Shown: positions 47,550 to 58,807, counted from the first letter of the stretch. The stretch: DNA of 64,000 nucleotides from Cristatella mucedo (GCA_009760855.2 WPIO01000054.1:1695001-1759000); one strand, 5' to 3'. Program-made: numbers and translations. Notes: generated by a model from the sequence alone, not told the origin.

Positions 47550-49376
47550 TTGTTAAAGAATTACTTAAAAACAAGAGTGACTTAAAAATGACACTTGTTA
47601 TTTCACCTATTTTAGCTTCAGAAAGTGGTGCTTATAATTACCAACCATTTGCAGGAGTAACTAATTCAAAAATAAATAGAGTTTCAGATATTGATAGAAT
47701 AATTAGAACACAATTTGCAGCACAATTTTTAAAAAGAAAGTAGAGGAATGGTTAGAAATAGATTCTAATTGGATTATAGTTGGAGTTAATGCTATTTATG
47801 CGAAGTTTTCTTATTTTCGGCACAAATTCGGCGGTAGTTACTTGTCAATGCCAGAAGGATTAGAAAAGAAGAGATCAACAATTAATATAAAGAATGAATC
47901 AGATAATCTTTGTGCTTTTTGGTGTGTGTTAAGGTTTCTTCACTGGAGAGATAATCATCCAGAGTCTATTGCTGATTTAAAGGAAATATTACATGAGAAA
48001 TATTCACAACATTTAAAGAGAATAGAAGATTTGTTTTAAGTTAAGGAGAATTATCCCTCAAACGTATTAAATGTTATTGATATTTCTCATTTAGCTGAAT
48101 TATTTAACATAACTATTAATGTTTACGAATATGATAATAAAATTCTAACTCCACTTATAGTAGTTGAAGAAGAGAAAGAGAGGCATTTAGATCTTCTTTT
48201 GTATAGCACTCCAAACAAAAGCAACTTTCATTATGTAATTATTAAAAACTTCAATGGATTGTGTAGAAGTAGCAAAGGATATGGAACACAGCTTACTTGT
48301 AAAATATATTTGTGTAGATTTTACTCTAAAGATAAACTAGAATCACATGTTGATGCTTGCAAACGTGGAAATGATGGTAAGTCTAGAATAAGAATGCCAA
48401 GTGCCGATAGTAAAAAGGAGATAAATGTTATTTTAGAGATTATGCTAAAACGTTATGGTGTCCTTATGTTGCTTATGCAGACTTTGAATGCTTACTTACA
48501 AGCGTTAGAAAAACAGATAAAGAAGATCCTACAACTCCATAAGGTACTTTTCGAAAGCATATTCCTTATTCATCTGCTTATACTATTATTGATTATGAAG
48601 GAAAACAAAGAACATTTAAATTATTCAATGGTTCAAATAATGTTAGAGATCTATTAAAAAGTTTATTAGAAGAAGTTGAAAGAATAAAAAGTGAAATTAA
48701 ACATATTCTTGATAAATATGAAAAGTTTGATTATAGTAATTTTAAGGAAGAAGACAAAAAAGATTTTGAGAATGCAACTGTTTGTCATATTTGCGATTTA
48801 GATTTAGATGGAGATAAAGCTTTAGATCATTGTCATTTAACAGGAAAGTATAGGGGTGCTGCACATAATGCTTGCAACTTAAATCTCAGTATTAATCCTT
48901 AGAAGTTTAAGCTTCCAGTATTTACTCACAACTTACAAGGTTACGACTCACATTTATTAGTACAAGAGTTTCAAGATTTAAAACTAGATAAAAAAGTCAT
49001 TGCCAATAACATGGAGAAATATATAAACATTGAAATTGGCTCACTTAGTTTTAGAGAATCTTTACAAATGTTGCAAAAAGGTTTAGCAGATCTTGTAAAT
49101 AATGTTGTTAAATCAGGAAAACCATTAGAACAAACAAGAAATTACTTTTCAATGTTGGATGATAATGAATTCAATCTATTAAAAGAAAACGGTATATTGC
49201 CCTATGAGTATATAGACTCATTTTCAAGACTAGATGAAAAGTCGCTACCCCCAATTAAAAGCTTTTATAGCACATTAAATGATACAAACATAGATGAAAA
49301 AGATTGTGATCGTGTTAAGAAAGTTCGAGCATTGATGAAAAAAATAGATCCAAGCACTGAAGATACATTAGGAAAG

Positions 49377-49385
49377 TATAGTAAT
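49377..49385. repeat. Target-site duplication, left copy
   Basis: TATAGTAAT, identical to 52347-52355. The two copies flank the LINE exactly, and the polymerase reading resumes across the second copy. Confidence 0.85.
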
Positions 49386-52346
49386 AATAACAATAATAAT
49401 ATTGCACTTGATAAAGCGCCCTCAGAGAACTTAATCTCTTTCTAGGTGCTTTACATTTGCTGCAAAGTGATACGCAATAGAATAGTAAGTAAAATCATGC
49501 TTGAAAAACAAACAAAATGAATAACATGGTTAGGGGTTACATGCACTGGGTCAGCATGCAAATGTGGTTAGTGGCAGCATGAACAGTGTCAGCACGCATA
49601 AGCACATCGAGGACGAATCACAAGGACCCACTAAATGCTGTCCTAAATAGGTGTGTTTTTAAGTTTCTTTTAAATATGGTCAGGTCAGGGGATGTTCTGA
49701 TGCAGGTCGGGAGGGAGTTCCAGGCTGTGGGAGCATACGAGCTAAATGCACGGTCTCCAAAGGATTTAAGGTTTGTACGAGGTATTTCTAGACTGTTGGA
49801 TTCCGAAAAGCGAGTGGTACGATGCTTTGCCTGATGGGGTAGTGTATCTGAAAGATAGGCTGGAGCCATAGAATGAAGAGACCTAAAAGTGAGCGACAAA
49901 ACCTTGAAGTCAATCCGTTGCTTGACTGGTAACCAGTGCAGGTCGGCAAGAAGTGGAGTAATGTGGCAACTGCGACGCTCACGACAGACAAGCCTAGCTG
50001 CAGAGTTTTGCACCAGCTGCAATCGCCTGATCGCACATGCTGGTAGGCCAGTAAGCAGTGAGTTGCAGAAGTCGAGACGAGATGTCACGAATGCATGGAC
50101 CAACTTGGACGTGGTATCCTTATCTAAACAAGCCCGAATTTTAGCAATGTTATGAAGCTGAAAATAGGCTGATTTGACTGTGGAGCTGATGTGGTCGTCT
50201 AACGAGAGGTTGCTTTGGAATATGACACCTAGATTTCGAGCTGATTCAACTGGAGATATGCTGGCAGAGCCCATTTTGAAAGTCAGCCTTTCCAATTTCT
50301 GAATAACACTAGGTTTGCCCATAACTAGTAAGTTAGTTTTATCATCGTTTAGTTTTAGAAAATTTGCTGCCATCCGTGATCGGATGTCATCAATGCATGC
50401 AGCAAGTGAGTTGAGAGAATTTGAGGTGCTCGAAGGGTGGGAGGGATCAAAGCAAAGGTACAACTGAGTGTCATCCGCATAGAAGTGAAAGCCTAGATTG
50501 TGCTTGGCAATCACATCAGCGAGAGGGAGAGTATAAACGGTGAAAAGGACCGGACCTAGCACAGAGCCCTGAGGTACTCCATATTTTAGAGGTACTTCAG
50601 ATGATCTTTGTCCATTCACGTCAACACTCTGGAGTCTCCCACTGAGATAGGACCTGAACCACTGCAGAGCAGTGCCAGTGATGCCCAGGCGAGATGAGAG
50701 GCGCTCTAGAAGAACTTTGTGATCGATGGTATCAAAAGCCGGCCGAAAGATCGAGCAAAACAAGAAGAGACACTCTACCCATGTCTGCATTCCTAAGTAG
50801 GTCGTTGTATACCCGAAGCAATGCTGACTCTGTGGAGTGATTAGCTCTAAAGCCAGACTGGAACTTACTAGCAAGGTGTGAGGTTTCGATATACGAGTTC
50901 AGCTGGTCTGCCACGACCCGTTCCAGTGTCTTTGATAGGAATGGTAGAAGGGAGACTGGGCGGTAGTTGCTTAAGTTCTCTTGGTCTAGTGTAGCTTTCT
51001 TGAGAAGTGGCCTGACTACAGCTTTTTTGAAAGGTGCTGGGACCTGACCTGAGGCTAATGACATATTAATGATGTTGGTTATGCATGGCAGCAGCAGATC
51101 AATGCAACGTAGGAGCAGGACAGTGGGAATAGGGTCCAGTGGACTTGTTGTCTTCTTTGATTGAGATACGAGCTTTAGGACTACGTCACTGGTGACCTGT
51201 TTAAATGCAGACATTGAGGCGCAGCCAGGAACCGAGGAACAGCATTCTAGTGGGAAGGTTGTCATCGCAGGGATGGATTCCCTGATTTTGTCTATCTTCT
51301 GCACAAAGAATCGAGAGAAGCGATCGGCTAGATCATCACAAGGATCATCAGGTAAGGAGCTAACCTGGGAACGGTTGAGGAGATGGTTTATTGTCGACAT
51401 CAGCATTTTTGGATTGTGCATCTGTGATTCAACAATGTTTCTATAGAAGCTAGACTTAGCCTTTGCTAGGATCGATTGGTACGACCTACAGTAGTCTCCA
51501 TATGCCTGTCGATGGACATTTAGTCCGGATCTTTTGTATGCCTTTTCAAGCTTTCGTTTAGTAGACTTGATGTGGGTAGGGCCATGCACATGAGTCACAA
51601 GAGATAATGAGTCTGTCAATGTACGAAATTCGGTGCTGAAAGCGTCAGATAAGTTATCAAAGTGAACGTTGAAATCACCCATAACGAGGAAGGATTGATT
51701 TCTTGCACACAGAATCGAAATGAGATCGGAGAAATCTGAGATAAAGGAGGATTTGGTACCTGGTGGGCGATAGACTACTGCCACTATCGGTAGCTTGTTT
51801 TCGGGTGAGACCAGGACAATTGATTCAAAAGACTGTTTCGAGGGTACCGCAAATGGCTTGAAGTTGAATTTCGAGCGCACGATCATAGCAACTCCACCTC
51901 CAGTTTTGATTGATCTAGGGGTGTGAAAGAACGTGAAACCAGATGGAGTAGCGTCTTTAATTGTCGGGTAGTTTATCGATTTCAGCCAAGTTTCAGTTAG
52001 GGCGAGCAGGTCGATACCATTTTCAGAAATAAGGTCGTTTATTACTAGAGGTTTATTGCACATTGAGCGAGGATTCCAAAGGCAAGCGTTAAGTCTGGCC
52101 GATTGGGTTACAACAGGCCTGATGACCACTAAGTTTGAGAGATTTACAGTGACGCATGCGGGGGAGCGTGCTAAGCGGTTCGAGACAATGCTAGGAATAC
52201 CAAACGAGCAGCGTCTGAGCTGGCGGTTCCGGCCACCGCGGCGGCTACGGGGTGCTTTCCTTTTGTTAATGCATAGTTCATGAATCTTAGCAACAACATT
52301 AATATCTAGGAATGCATTTGATATACGATGACGAAGCGATAGCAGC
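49386..52346 (-). mobile_element. L2-type LINE inserted in the viral polymerase gene
   Basis: About 2.96 kb, minus orientation. The 3' end (49386) has an ATTATTATTGTTATT-type tail, the GTGCAATATT...AAGCGCC stem-loop and 3' UTR. The 5' end (52346) runs into the ORF2 N-terminus without an upstream ORF1, so the copy is 5'-truncated. A 9-bp duplication flanks it, as expected for target-primed reverse transcription. It is the best-preserved L2 copy in the window. Confidence 0.92.
49618..52129 (-). pseudogene. L2-type LINE ORF2 (endonuclease/reverse transcriptase)
   Basis: Two long open frames on minus overlap at a single frameshift near 50745 (LLVLLDLSAGF versus AFDTIDHKVLLERL). N-terminal apurinic-endonuclease-like domain: WNPRSMCNK, LTETWL, VVYRPPG and MGDFNVH. 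It is shortened by an internal deletion after VTHVHGPTHIKS (about 51570), so the SDH-type end is missing. RT: NYRPVSLLPFLSKTLERVV, GFRANHSTESALL, GVPQGSVLGPVLF and FHFYADDTQLYL, followed by the C-terminal domain (SRLDFCNSLLTGLPACAI). It would copy LINE RNA at a nicked chromosomal target. Not functional as it stands. Confidence 0.9.
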
Positions 52347-52355
52347 TATAGTAAT
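52347..52355. repeat. Target-site duplication, right copy
   Basis: TATAGTAAT, matching 49377-49385. Confidence 0.85.
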
Positions 52356-54120
52356 ATTTATCTAACTATGGATGTCCTTCTACTTCCAGATGTATTTAAA
52401 CATTTTAGACATTGTTTAGATCTTGCCAATTTCCTTATAGCACCAGGTTTAACTTGGTCTGCAGGTTTGAGATTTTCAAAGGTTAAACTAGATTTATTAA
52501 CAAACTTTGAACATTTTGACTTCTTTGAAAGTGCAATAAGAGGTCGGAATAACGCAAGCATCATGTAGATATGTCAAAGCAAACAATGAAATGGCTTCTA
52601 ATTATGATAGTACTAAAGAAAAGAGTTGGTTACTTTATGTTGGTGCAAATTCATTATATGCTACAGCAATGACGCAGCCACTTCCAATATCTAATTTCAA
52701 GTTTTTAGATAGTAAACAAATAAAGAAGATTACAACTAAGAAGATATTATCGTTAAAAGAGGATGCAGAAACTGGTTATGCTTTTGAAGTGGATACGCAC
52801 TGTCCAGCAGAATTACACGACACTCACTCTGATTGTCCTATTCTACCAATTAGGTAGGCGTTGAAGAATACTCTGAATATCAAAAGAAAACGTCGTTAAG
52901 GGATGATAAGAAGAAAATAGATGAATGTGAAACAAAAGTTGAAAAGCTGATTGTTGATCTCGAGCCTAGATTTAAATATGTTATTTATTATAGAAATCTA
53001 CAACTTGAAATTGAAAGAGGATATGTATTGACAAAGATACATAGAGTAATGAGTTTCACACAAAGCAGATGGTTGAGTGGATATATAATTAATAACATTG
53101 AAAGAAGAAAAGTAGCAAGGGACGAGTTTGAAAAGGAATATTATAAACTCAAAAACAATGCATTCTTTGGAAAGACAATGGAAAATGTTAGAGAACGAGT
53201 AAACATTGAATTGTTTGATCTAAAATAGGATAAGGATATTGCAGTTTCAGATAAAAGAGTGATGAGTAATGTATTACTTGTGAGTGATGTGAGTGAGAGT
53301 AATGAGTGCAAGGTTTAAAGATGGAAGATTGTTTAATCGAGATTTAGTTGGAATTAAAACAACGAAAGCAGAGATCTGTCTTGATAAACCTATTTATTTA
53401 GGTTTTACAATTCTAGATAATTCAAAACTAATAATGCAGGATTTCTATGATAACACAATAAAAGATTATTACAATGATAAAGTAACACTTGCTAATGCTG
53501 ACACTGATTCTTTGGTAATGCAAATTGATACTGATAATGTTTATAGAGACTTTGAAAATTATTTAGATTACCTAGATTTGTCTGGTTATCCTAAGAATTA
53601 AGATATATGGAAAGTAGAAGGAGCAGAAAAGATCATACCTGCTAATAAGGGAAGTCTAGGGAAATTCAAGGGTGAAATATGTGAAAAATATTCAGTAGAT
53701 CCAAAAACAAAAGATTTCATTAGAGATGAAAAGGGGGATATGATTGAAAAATCAATTGTACTTGATGAGTGCGCTTTCTTAAGACCAAAACTTTATTCAA
53801 TGCAGATAGCTATAAAGAAAGATAAAGGAATAGAAGTTACATCTGCAGTCAAAAAAGCAAAAGGAACACAGAATGATGTAGTAAAGAAGTGTTTGACTCA
53901 TTCTGAATATGTTGGTTGTCTTAAAACTGGTTCTGATGTTTATTGCCATCAATCAAGATTTCAATCTAGAAACCATCAAATTTTCACCAATCTAAAAAAG
54001 CACTATCAGCATTTGACTCAAAACGATATTGGTTAGACTGTGGAATTCATAGTTACTCTTACGGTCACTATAGGATAAAAGATTCAGCAGGGCACTATAA
54101 AACTTGTAATATTAGTATAG

Positions 54121-54273
54121 ATGCCGAAAAGAAAGATTGAAAACACTAAACCATTACCAGTAAAGAGAGTTAGATTTTCAGATAAAAAGAAAAAGCAAAA
54201 CGATAAAAAACTAGTTGATATACAAGAAGAAGTAGAGTTATACGAGTCAATGGAGAAATTAAATATATATTAA
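54121..54273 (+). CDS. Small basic viral-block protein, 50 aa
   Basis: ATG at 54121 directly after AGTATAG. The product is very basic in its first 35 residues (MPKRKIENTKPLPVKRVRF; KKKKQNDKK) and acidic at the end (EEVELYESMEKL). Possibly nucleic-acid or nucleus-targeted; no family recognised. It lies 85 bases after the polymerase remnant. Confidence 0.55.
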   Translation: MPKRKIENTKPLPVKRVRFSDKKKKQNDKKLVDIQEEVELYESMEKLNIY

Positions 54274-54297
54274 TAAAATTATTTTTACTATTATAGG

Positions 54298-54543
54298 ATG
54301 GATCCCAAAGAAATCGATATTACCAGTTCTGATAGTGAGTCAGAGTATTCAGAGGATTCAATTGACGACCTTGATTATCAAATGGAAACAGAATCTGAAT
54401 CTGAGTCTTATACTTCTGAAGAATCATCTTACATTGAAACAGAATCTGAATCAGAAGATGAAGAGGTAGATTTAGAAGAACTTCTATTTGGTAAAAAAGA
54501 GTCTTTTGAATCATTAGACAGTTCAGAAGGTGAAGAGATTTAA
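54298..54543 (+). CDS. Highly acidic viral-block protein, 81 aa
   Basis: ATG follows ATTATAGG. The product is dominated by Glu, Ser and Asp (repeated ESES/SEE/DSES), with a short hydrophobic LEELLFGKK segment near the C-terminus, a pattern found in acidic transactivation or histone-binding tails. No domain recognised. It forms a tightly packed series with the next genes (37-base gap). Confidence 0.6.
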   Translation: MDPKEIDITSSDSESEYSEDSIDDLDYQMETESESESYTSEESSYIETESESEDEEVDLEELLFGKKESFESLDSSEGEEI

Positions 54544-54570
54544 TTTCAATTAAATAAAATTTTATTTTCA

Positions 54571-54580
54571 TATATAGAAA
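54571..54580 (+). promoter_or_regulatory. TATATAGAAA start-adjacent motif (representative)
   Basis: TATATAGAAA touches the ATG at 54581. The same element lies immediately before the ATGs at 54874 (54864-54873), 55127 (55117-55126) and 61182 (61173-61181), with variants at 47184, 54121, 54298, 55424, 55930, 59569, 62968 and 63605. Its fixed spacing suggests a late-type promoter/initiator; a splice acceptor (ATATAG|) is the alternative. Confidence 0.6.
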
Positions 54581-54856
54581 ATGGATGTCTCAAGAATTTT
54601 AAGTTGTGAACAATCTAGAGAAATGGCAATAAAAATCTGTCTTCAAAAACTTAAAGGTCAAGATCAACGTATTGTTAAACATTCACTAGACAAACTCATT
54701 CCAGATATTGATAGTTCTTATATTAGTATTCTTATAGATATATGTAATACATGTGACAAACTAATGGAGAGTCGTAGTAAGATAAATGAGATGCTTGAAG
54801 AGGCAAATAAAAAATCTAAAACACCAAAAACAAAACCAGGAGTAGTGATTAATTAA
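54581..54856 (+). CDS. Viral-block paralogue family, copy 1 (91 aa)
   Basis: First of three consecutive related small genes. Shared pattern: start Met-Asp/Glu, RILSCE at residues 5-10, an AIKICLQKL-like helix, then S-x-I-x-x-LI-x-I-C-x-x-CD-K-L near residues 47-62. This copy has an extra Lys-rich tail (KKSKTPKTKPG). Probably all-helical. Function unknown; no homologue recalled. Confidence 0.6.
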   Translation: MDVSRILSCEQSREMAIKICLQKLKGQDQRIVKHSLDKLIPDIDSSYISILIDICNTCDKLMESRSKINEMLEEANKKSKTPKTKPGVVIN

Positions 54857-54873
54857 ACAATACTATATAGAAA

Positions 54874-55155
54874 ATGGAAGATGAAATTAAAAGAATTTTA
54901 AATCATAAAGATGTTGAAATCTATGCTCGTAGTATTTGTATAGCAATGTTTAAGTTTGATATAGATAGAGATTTTCATTATAATATTTATAAACTACCTG
55001 ATTCAATTATTGCAGAATTAATAAAAATGTGTGATGTTTTTGATGAAATACGAGAGTGCAATTATTCAATAGAAACTATCTATAAAGGTATTTATAGTAA
55101 AAAAAATTTTCAATATTATATAGAAAATGGATATTGCAAGGATTCTATGTTGTGA
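54874..55155 (+). CDS. Viral-block paralogue family, copy 2 (93 aa)
   Basis: Related to its neighbours: RILNHKDVEIYARSICIAMF at the start, then LPDSIIAELIKMCDVFDEI. Begins directly after TATATAGAAA. Its last 29 bases overlap the start of copy 3; a natural end may have been lost, because the C-terminal FQYYIENGYCKDS is simply the promoter and start region of copy 3 read in another frame. Confidence 0.55.
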   Translation: MEDEIKRILNHKDVEIYARSICIAMFKFDIDRDFHYNIYKLPDSIIAELIKMCDVFDEIRECNYSIETIYKGIYSKKNFQYYIENGYCKDSML

Positions 55156-55354
55156 AAGAGCTAAAAATACTGCATATAGTGTTTGTTCTAAAAGATTTAA
55201 AGTTTGTGGATCTAAGATGCTTACAAATCTATTTTCTTATATTTCTATGTTACCTGATTCAACTATTGAAGATTTAATTAAAATTTGTGATATTTGTGAT
55301 AAAATAGAAGATTATAATAACAAGCTATATAATATTTGTTCAGTAGTTTTCTAA
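55127..55354 (+). CDS. Viral-block paralogue family, copy 3 (75 aa)
   Basis: MDIARILCCERAKNTAYSVC start, then LPDSTIEDLIKICDICDKIE, closest to copy 1 at the N-terminus and copy 2 in the middle. Cys-rich (seven Cys). It starts behind TATATAGAAA that lies inside copy 2. Confidence 0.6.
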   Translation: MDIARILCCERAKNTAYSVCSKRFKVCGSKMLTNLFSYISMLPDSTIEDLIKICDICDKIEDYNNKLYNICSVVF

Positions 55355-55423
55355 AATTATCGTCATAAATGATTTTTCATTAATCTGTGTGCATGTATTT
55401 TATTTTTTATTGTTATATAAGAA

Positions 55424-55893
55424 ATGGAAGCCGTTACTGATCCGATGCTAGCAACTTCTGCATTAGCACTTAAATCTTACGTTGATTATCTTGTTAGATC
55501 AAGAATGACAGAATATGATGAAAAACAACTCAGTTCTGATATTTCACTTATGACTGATGAGTCTGTTAAGAAATTCTATCTTGATGAAGCAGATTCTGAA
55601 GCACAAAAAATTATTACTGCAGGTCAAACTGAAGTTCTATCAGGTCTTGAGGAAAGAGTTAGATCTAAAGTCTTCTAGATGATCCTAGTGAGATTGCTGA
55701 TTATACTACATGGATTGCATCACAACTTCCATCAATGTCTACAGTCATATCTGGAGTATCTGGTGTTAAACCTGATATCACTGGAATTGTTAAAGACGAA
55801 TGTTACGCAGTTCTACCAAGTATTACTGATGGTAAGAGTGCAAAACAAAAAGCAGCTGAAGCAGCACTAGCACAACCCGATCCTGTAGTTTAA
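55424..55893 (+). pseudogene. Viral-block protein, frameshifted
   Basis: Starts MEAVTDPMLATSALALK behind TTATATAAGAA. The first 84 codons end at a TAG (55676-55678), but a neighbouring frame continues coding-like (DDPSEIADYTTWIASQLP, then an Ala-rich end) to 55893. A one-base shift at about 55670 separates them. Mostly helical, Asp/Glu-rich; family not recognised. A structural or core protein is possible but unproven. Confidence 0.55.
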
Positions 55894-55929
55894 TTAATTT
55901 AAATAAAATATAAAAACGATATATAGAAG

Positions 55930-56265
55930 ATGAACACTGAGACAAGAAGTAAAGACTGTCTTGAAGAAGCACAAGGACAACAGCATTCAAACTTTAAAAT
56001 CTGTTCTTATCCAACGGGTAGAATTGAAGACATCAGATCAACTTTTTTAGATGCTGTAAAACTAGTATTAGAATATAAAGCACTTAGAATTAAACAATCT
56101 GAACCAGAAATAGCAAATATATTTGTTAAAGTTAGAGATGGTTCAATTTTTGAAGATTTCCTTAAAGACTTAAAAATAGAAAAAATAAATAGTATGAGGT
56201 CTAAAGCCTACTCTAAAAAAATAGAACTAACTAAACAAATGAAAGATTCTGAAAAAGAGTTTTGA
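55930..56265 (+). CDS. Viral-block hypothetical protein, 111 aa
   Basis: Intact frame behind GATATATAGAAG. Predicted helical with a Lys-rich C-terminal third (KDLKIEKINSMRSKAYSKK). No recognised motif. It is the last gene before the convergent minus-strand block (the 192-codon frame at 56308-56886 faces it). Confidence 0.6.
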   Translation: MNTETRSKDCLEEAQGQQHSNFKICSYPTGRIEDIRSTFLDAVKLVLEYKALRIKQSEPEIANIFVKVRDGSIFEDFLKDLKIEKINSMRSKAYSKKIELTKQMKDSEKEF

Positions 56266-56307
56266 TATACCTTAATAATTGATTAAAGAAACAATGGATT
56301 GGAAGAT

Positions 56308-56886
56308 TTAAATCGGCACGTCTTCCGCAGGATCATATCCAGTTGGAGGAGGACTATCTTGAGCAGATTCTTCACCTTCAAGTGGTTCAATAATTACAGA
56401 TTGCATAACTGGATAAAAATGAAAAGGAGCACTAATAAATTTTTTAACTTCTTCAGAAGTTACTGTTTCACCTGCTACCCATGATGCAAGTTCAAAACGA
56501 TTTTCATATTTAGCAAGGTCAAAAGAAAAGGATTCTGAGAAAATTACTCCATTTACTAATAAAATTTCAATATAATCCAAATCAGTTGGAGTTGAAATTG
56601 TACCAAAATTCAAAATAGGATAAACAAGATTAAATGCAATTGTTGTTGATACAGGAGTATCAAAAAGAGTAATAAAACTAGAAATAGATTCACTTAATAG
56701 TAACGTATCATTACTCTCAAAACCATAATGTTTAATGTCAATTAAGCTAGGTAGATATAGATTTTGTGAATGCAGTTTGTGATTATATTTTAAAAATATA
56801 ATATCATCATTTGCTTTACTTATATAAATAATTACACCAACTACAACAAATTTATAATTCACTCTTGTTCTGTTATCATCTTTCAT
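56308..56886 (-). CDS. Probable C-terminal part of the fibre-like protein (192 aa frame)
   Basis: Intact minus-strand frame, beta-rich and Ser/Thr/Ile-rich, with a Pro-rich end (SPPPTGYDPAEDVP). The 110 bases between it and the fibre gene upstream (56887-56994) also read as coding-like in shifting frames, so I think it was once the C-terminal head of that protein. It could instead be a separate gene: there is an ATG at 56886 but no TATATAG motif in front. Confidence 0.45.
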   Translation of the reverse strand: MKDDNRTRVNYKFVVVGVIIYISKANDDIIFLKYNHKLHSQNLYLPSLIDIKHYGFESNDTLLLSESISSFITLFDTPVSTTIAFNLVYPILNFGTISTPTDLDYIEILLVNGVIFSESFSFDLAKYENRFELASWVAGETVTSEEVKKFISAPFHFYPVMQSVIIEPLEGEESAQDSPPPTGYDPAEDVPI

Positions 56887-56994
56887 TAAAAATGATTTGT
56901 TAATATAACCTTTTTGAAGACTGTATATCTAATATTATCACTAATAGAATTACTACTTTCTACAACTACAAAATTAATATCTTTATTTTTATTT

Positions 56995-58756
56995 CTATTC
57001 TTGAGTAAGCTGGTTTTTTATGTTAATATCTGATAGCTTTGCTAAAACTTGTTGACCACTAGAAGAAGAATAAGATTGTGTTTGTGTTCTAATATTGCCT
57101 ATACTATTTGCAGTTAAACTACCACAATATCCAATAAAACCAACATTATTAATAAGTGTTCTAACAAATGGTAAACTTCCACACTTCAAATAGAAATGAT
57201 GCATGTACTTATTAGCAATTACATCAGTTGGAGAATAATTATTGAAATTTGCTTCTCTTCTATTCATTATTAGACTATCAACACTTACATTTCCATTTAC
57301 TGTTTCATCTTGTTTATACATACTAGTTTTTGTATCAGCATATTGTTTTGTAGCAATATCTCTTCCATTTACAGGATCTGATATTCTTACATATTTTTTT
57401 GAGTTTGCAGATAAATTACCAGTTATATGTTGATCAGAATCCTTTCTTAAATAATTGTTATCAGCAAATGATTTATTGACTGTTTCTAATGAATCAATAG
57501 TTTCTCCAACATTAATTATTCTATTTGAATTGAAATTCAGCGTCCCATTCATTTGGAAGTCTTTTCTAGAAAGCATTTTTAGGATAGTGCTATAAGAAGT
57601 TAAAAATACACTTAGCTCAGTAAGAAAATCTTTTGAACATATAATTGGCATATCATTTATCAATCTTTTTTGTTCATTAAGAATAAAACTTCCAAATATT
57701 TGAAATTTATAATTAGGATTTATTTCTGCTGTTGGAAGTGGAGCAAGCATTTTTGTTTTCATATGAGGTGTTTGATATGTGGTTGAAATCACAAATAATC
57801 CTTTAGAAAATACAGTATTAGATATATTTTCAGGAATTTTTATCAATCCATCATATTCTATTTCTCTTATTTGTGTCTTTAATTTTGAATCAATAGCAAT
57901 TAAAAATTTTATTTTACCAACATTTCCATCAGATATTCTATTTAGAGGCCCAAGGTTTACACCATCACTTGGATTAACAGGATCATTTACAATTCTAATA
58001 AAGTTATTTTGCATGTCTAAATTACCATTAAGAGTTCCACCATGTAAATTAAGAAAGTTATCATCGATATACTTTTTATTAGGAACTGTATAATCTAAGT
58101 CTGGATTTCCGCCAGCAGAAGAAATTGTAGTTCTAATAGCACGATTAACAATTAAATTACCTCTAACTGTTCCACCAGTAAGTGGAAGTTTAGTATCAGC
58201 ATAATCCTTTGTTGCAGCATCACTAGGATTTATAGGATTAGCAAGATCTACTATTCTAAAATTATTCATATCAATATCTCCATCATTTGTAGTAGATCTA
58301 GAATTCTTAGTAACAAAATTCGCATCTATATATTTTTTCTATATATAAGTCTTTCTTCAAAATTATAAACTTCTTTAGTAATATATGATCCATCTAGAAT
58401 TCCAGTAATAGCAAAGTCATTTCCAAACTTTTGAATTATCTCAGCAACACTAGTAAATTTAATTTGTTTGTTCTTTTGATTAAAGAAAATACTTGGTTTA
58501 TTTCCAAATGAAATTCTAATACCAATAGTTGAACGTATAAAACTTCCACTGTATTCAAGTTTCATACTTGCTCTATTAGCAATATCTTCAAGTACAGGTC
58601 TCATATCTTCTGTAACATACATCCACGCATGAAGTAAGGCTTAGAATCTTTACTAATTTTCTCTTCGATGTGAATACGTGTTTGTTTTCCTTTAGGAATT
58701 ACGACTGCAGCATTTTCGAGTACAACGCATTTTTTATTCTCCGTTTCCATTTCCAT
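56995..58756 (-). pseudogene. Tail-fibre-like protein, frameshifted
   Basis: Minus strand, start ATG at 58756 (MEMETENKKCVV). Frame shifts near 58615 and 58320 break the N-terminal 145 codons from the long open part (56995-58269). The shaft carries at least four units of a repeat of the type N-P-x-x-D-A-A-T-K-x-Y-A-D-T-K followed by L-x-G-G-T-x-x-G-N-L (PSDAATKDYADTK, LTGGTVRGNLIVN, LHGGTLNGNLDMQ, GRDIATKQYADTK). This is the signature of phage T4-type tail-fibre/collar trimeric shafts. I infer a receptor-binding fibre of the virion, attached to vertices, as adenovirus fibre is. Probably inactive. Confidence 0.65.
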
Positions 58757-58807
58757 ACAAGGAAAAGAAAATGTTTAAATTAAATTAAATTAAAATTCCA
58801 TTGTTGA

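Larger units (their letters stand above)
47588..54036 (+). pseudogene. Protein-primed-type DNA polymerase B, broken
   Basis: Family-B polymerase of the Polinton/adintovirus kind, which would replicate the viral genome. Visible in order: an N-terminal zinc-binding segment near 48290-48375, ExoI (DFE, about 48485), an endonuclease-VII-like Cys/His motif (CHICDLDLDGDKALDHCH, about 48790), ExoII (HNLQGYDSH, about 48925), ExoIII (YLTMDVLLL, about 52360), motif A region (about 52640), motif B (NNAFFGKTMEN, about 53150) and motif C (NADTDSL, about 53500). It is inactive. A LINE splits it (49386-52346). Internal stops occur at 48037, 48900, 53226 and 53599. Frameshifts occur near 47735, 48470, 52555, 52855 and 53290. 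The motif A catalytic Asp is Gly (VGANSLYA). Boundaries of the N-terminus are approximate. Confidence 0.9.
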
